Source: an uncultured Alphaproteobacteria bacterium
Lineage (GTDB): Bacteria; Pseudomonadota; Alphaproteobacteria; Rs-D84
Length of the DNA stretch: 5,693 nt
Reading direction: 5' to 3'
NCBI GenBank assembly: GCA_937900435.1
Contig: CALCEG010000080.1
Coordinates: 1-5,693, forward strand
This document shows, in pieces, positions 4,214 to 5,693 of the stretch. Position numbers and translations under genes: made by a program. Position 1 is the stretch's first letter. Each line of letters starts with the position of its first letter. The notes beneath the pieces are model-generated. The model did not search any database, had not been told where the DNA came from, and saw only the letters and a list, made by a program, of their open reading frames with translations.

Positions 4214-5326
4214 ATGATGAATGTTCGTTATCGTACACAAACAAGCGCATGGCCTGGATTTGTTGATTTGTTTTCAAATCTGGTAATAATTTTGATTTTT
4301 TTATTGATTGTCTTTGTGTTTTTGTGGACAACAACAAGTGTGTTTAACAGATCTAGTGGTGCAAGAACAGTTGCAGATTTGCGCGCAACTAACGAACAAC
4401 AGGCGCAGACGATACAGCAAATGATTGCGGACGAACAAGAAGCAAAAAGACTGTTGATATTGGCGCGAAATGAACTGGAAACGCTGGAACAGAATAATAT
4501 TGCGTTAAATGATGAATTGACCGAAATTGATGCAAGTGTTGAAGACTTGATTACCGCATACGAAGCCAAGGTTGTTGAATTGCAGGCTAATGGCGATAGT
4601 ATGAAAAAAATGATTGCTGATTTAACAGGACAGTTGAATCAGGCGAATTTGGATAAAGAAAAGACAGCTCAACTGGAACAAGAAAGAAAAAAACTGCAGG
4701 AAGAAATGGAGGCTCAACGTGCAGAATTGGCCGCACAATTGGAAAAGTTGCAGGCGGCACTGGATGCAGCAGAAGAAAAATCAAGAACCCAAGAAGTGCA
4801 GTATGTTGAAATGTCGAATCGGTTGAACAAGGCTTTGGCAGACAAGGTCGCAGAATTAAAAGAAGTGGAAAAATATCAATCTGATTTTTACAAGGGGGTA
4901 AAATTAGCCGTTGGGGACAATTCGGCAATGCACGAAAAAGGGGATAGATATATTGTTAACAGTGATATTTTGTTTAAAAGTGGTTCGTATAAACTGTCGC
5001 AACAAGGTAAACAGCAGTTGGCGGCGATTGCAAATGTGATAAAAGGTTTGGAAGCAGAAATACCAACTGATATAGATTGGATTATTCGTGTCGATGGTCA
5101 TACCGATAAAAAGCAAGTTATATCAGGTACATATGCGTACAAGAATAATACGGAATTATCTTTGTTGCGTGCGACTGCGGTTGTCAATGAATTGATTAAA
5201 GATGGGGTTTCAAAACGCAGATTAATTCCAACCGGGTTTGGTGAATTATATCCAATTGCGCAGGGTGATGATGCAGAAGCATTACGAAAGAATAGACGTA
5301 TAGAATTGCAATTAACGAATCAATAA
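4214..5326 (+). CDS. MotB/OmpA-like peptidoglycan-binding partner with long coiled coil
   Basis: 370 residues, ATG 4214 to TAA 5324-5326. A second ATG follows at once, so the start could be one codon later; the upstream AGAGAGAAG is a weak ribosome-binding site. One transmembrane helix (about 17-38) follows Trp-Pro-Gly-Phe-Val-Asp. D18 sits where MotB, ExbD and TolR carry the proton-binding aspartate. Residues about 52-225 are Glu/Gln/Ala/Leu/Lys-rich and predicted coiled coil, in the periplasm. An OmpA-type domain covers about 245-367, with Asp-Ile-Leu-Phe (251-254), Val-Asp-Gly-His-Thr-Asp (293-298), Leu-Ser-x-x-Arg-Ala (315-320), Gly-Phe-Gly-Glu (341-344) and Asn-Arg-Arg-Ile-Glu-Leu (360-365), consistent with binding diaminopimelate peptidoglycan. 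The whole matches the type of protein NCBI lists as PRK09039, from memory. It should be the stator-like anchor of the channel encoded upstream. The long coiled coil is the unusual part compared with flagellar MotB. Confidence 0.9.
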   Translation: MMNVRYRTQTSAWPGFVDLFSNLVIILIFLLIVFVFLWTTTSVFNRSSGARTVADLRATNEQQAQTIQQMIADEQEAKRLLILARNELETLEQNNIALNDELTEIDASVEDLITAYEAKVVELQANGDSMKKMIADLTGQLNQANLDKEKTAQLEQERKKLQEEMEAQRAELAAQLEKLQAALDAAEEKSRTQEVQYVEMSNRLNKALADKVAELKEVEKYQSDFYKGVKLAVGDNSAMHEKGDRYIVNSDILFKSGSYKLSQQGKQQLAAIANVIKGLEAEIPTDIDWIIRVDGHTDKKQVISGTYAYKNNTELSLLRATAVVNELIKDGVSKRRLIPTGFGELYPIAQGDDAEALRKNRRIELQLTNQ

Positions 5327-5358
5327 AAAAAACTTGGGCAGTTGCCCAAGTTTTTTTT
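5325..5358. terminator. Bidirectional intrinsic terminator between the channel operon and lptB
   Basis: A perfect inverted repeat CTTGGGCA (5333-5340) and TGCCCAAG (5343-5350), with two central bases (effective loop 4), is flanked by eight A (5325-5332) and nine T (5351-5359). It begins in the TAA of the upstream gene and lies 11 bases beyond the lptB stop, so on each strand it is a GC stem followed by a U-tract serving that strand's gene. Confidence 0.92.
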
Positions 5359-5369
5359 TATTAGATTTT

Positions 5370-5693
5370 TTACATTACAAAATCTTCGCCCAGATAAACT
5401 TTTTTTACCATTTCGTCTTGGACGATTTCGGGGGTTGTTCCATGTTTTAATATTTTCCCATCGTGTAAAACATAACTGCGGTCGGTAATACCAAGTGTTT
5501 CGCGTACGTTGTGGTCGGTGATAATAACGCCCAGACCGCGATTTTTTAGTTGGGATACCAGGCTGCGAATTTCGTTCACTGCGATTGGGTCAATACCGGC
5601 GAATGGTTCGTCCAGTAGAATAAATTTTGGGTCGTTTGCCAATGCGCGTGCAATTTCAACACGTCTGCGTTCGCCACCAGACAACGATGTTGC
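5370..5693 (-). CDS. lptB: LPS export ABC transporter ATP-binding protein LptB, C-terminal part (5' end outside window)
   Basis: 107 residues in frame from the right edge to TAA 5372-5370; the Walker A half and the true start lie beyond the window, and the in-frame TTG at 5684-5682 is internal. LptB is the cytoplasmic ATPase of LptB2FGC, which pulls lipopolysaccharide from the inner membrane into the Lpt bridge. Visible are the ABC signature Leu-Ser-Gly-Gly-Glu (4-8) followed by three Arg, the Walker B Ile-Leu-Leu-Asp-Glu (25-29), the D-loop Ala-Gly-Ile-Asp-Pro (32-36) and the switch histidine H61 in Thr-Asp-His-Asn-Val-Arg-Glu. The catalytic-Glu-to-His spacing (32) and His-to-end length (46) equal those of E. 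coli LptB (E163, H195, 241 residues). The C-terminal Val-Tyr-Leu-Gly-Glu-Asp-Phe is typical of LptB and separates it from amino-acid-transporter ATPases. Last gene of its transcript. Confidence 0.97.
   Translation of the reverse strand, partial: ATSLSGGERRRVEIARALANDPKFILLDEPFAGIDPIAVNEIRSLVSQLKNRGLGVIITDHNVRETLGITDRSYVLHDGKILKHGTTPEIVQDEMVKKVYLGEDFVM

Noticed and set aside
4587..4928. Antisense open frames within the coiled-coil gene
   Set aside because: They mirror the low-stop, Glu/Gln/Leu-rich coding strand, have no promoter or ribosome-binding site and give proteins without recognisable features.
3437..5326. Zorya anti-phage system (ZorA/ZorB-like pair)
   Set aside because: The channel protein is only 251 residues and lacks the very long ZorA tail; the coiled coil is in the partner protein instead. 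No ZorC, ZorD or ZorE gene is adjacent: lptB and rpsF flank the pair.
3437..5326. Flagellar motA-motB
   Set aside because: The cytoplasmic loop of the channel protein is short for MotA, the partner has a long coiled coil not seen in MotB, and no flagellar genes are in the window.

Overview
The window looks like chromosomal DNA from a Gram-negative bacterium, most likely a moderately AT-rich alphaproteobacterium. Four things suggest this. There is an LptB (lipopolysaccharide export) C-terminus. The ribosomal cluster runs rpsF-rpsR-rplI with nothing inserted, and its bL9 has a long acidic tail. A MotA/ExbB-like plus OmpA-like pair resembles one I recall from Alphaproteobacteria. Codon choice leans to A/T-ending codons and TTG leucine. 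The precise lineage (for example an uncultured gut or host-associated group) is inference. I see no tRNA, rRNA, CRISPR array, insertion sequence or phage gene.

Layout, left to right. (1) 1-805, minus: the N-terminal 268 residues of a secreted, cysteine-containing protein with a signal peptide and a Pro-Asp-Asn repeat linker; it runs off the left edge. (2) 806-938: a divergent promoter region. (3) 939-1934, plus: an unrecognised membrane protein with two N-terminal helices, a long charged tail with two poly-aspartate blocks, and a small C-terminal alpha/beta-looking domain. Its promoter sits so close to the ATG that the mRNA is probably leaderless. (4) 1934-1963: a terminator hairpin usable from both strands. 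(5) 3181-1976, minus: rpsF, rpsR, rplI as a tight operon. (6) 3182-3436: a divergent promoter region that also holds a strand-biased hairpin and a very short open frame. (7) 3437-5326, plus: a two-gene operon for a four-helix proton-channel-type protein and a partner with one Asp-bearing transmembrane helix, a long coiled coil and an OmpA-type peptidoglycan-binding domain. (8) 5325-5358: a second two-way terminator. (9) 5370-5693, minus: the C-terminal 107 residues of lptB, entering from the right edge.

The ribosomal genes and lptB are housekeeping. The two-gene channel operon is probably an ion-driven, cell-wall-anchored envelope machine of the ExbBD/TolQR/MotAB superfamily. It has no flagellar or phage-defence neighbours here, and its task is not established by this sequence. 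The genes least explained by known families are the poly-Asp membrane protein at 939 and the secreted repeat protein at the left edge.
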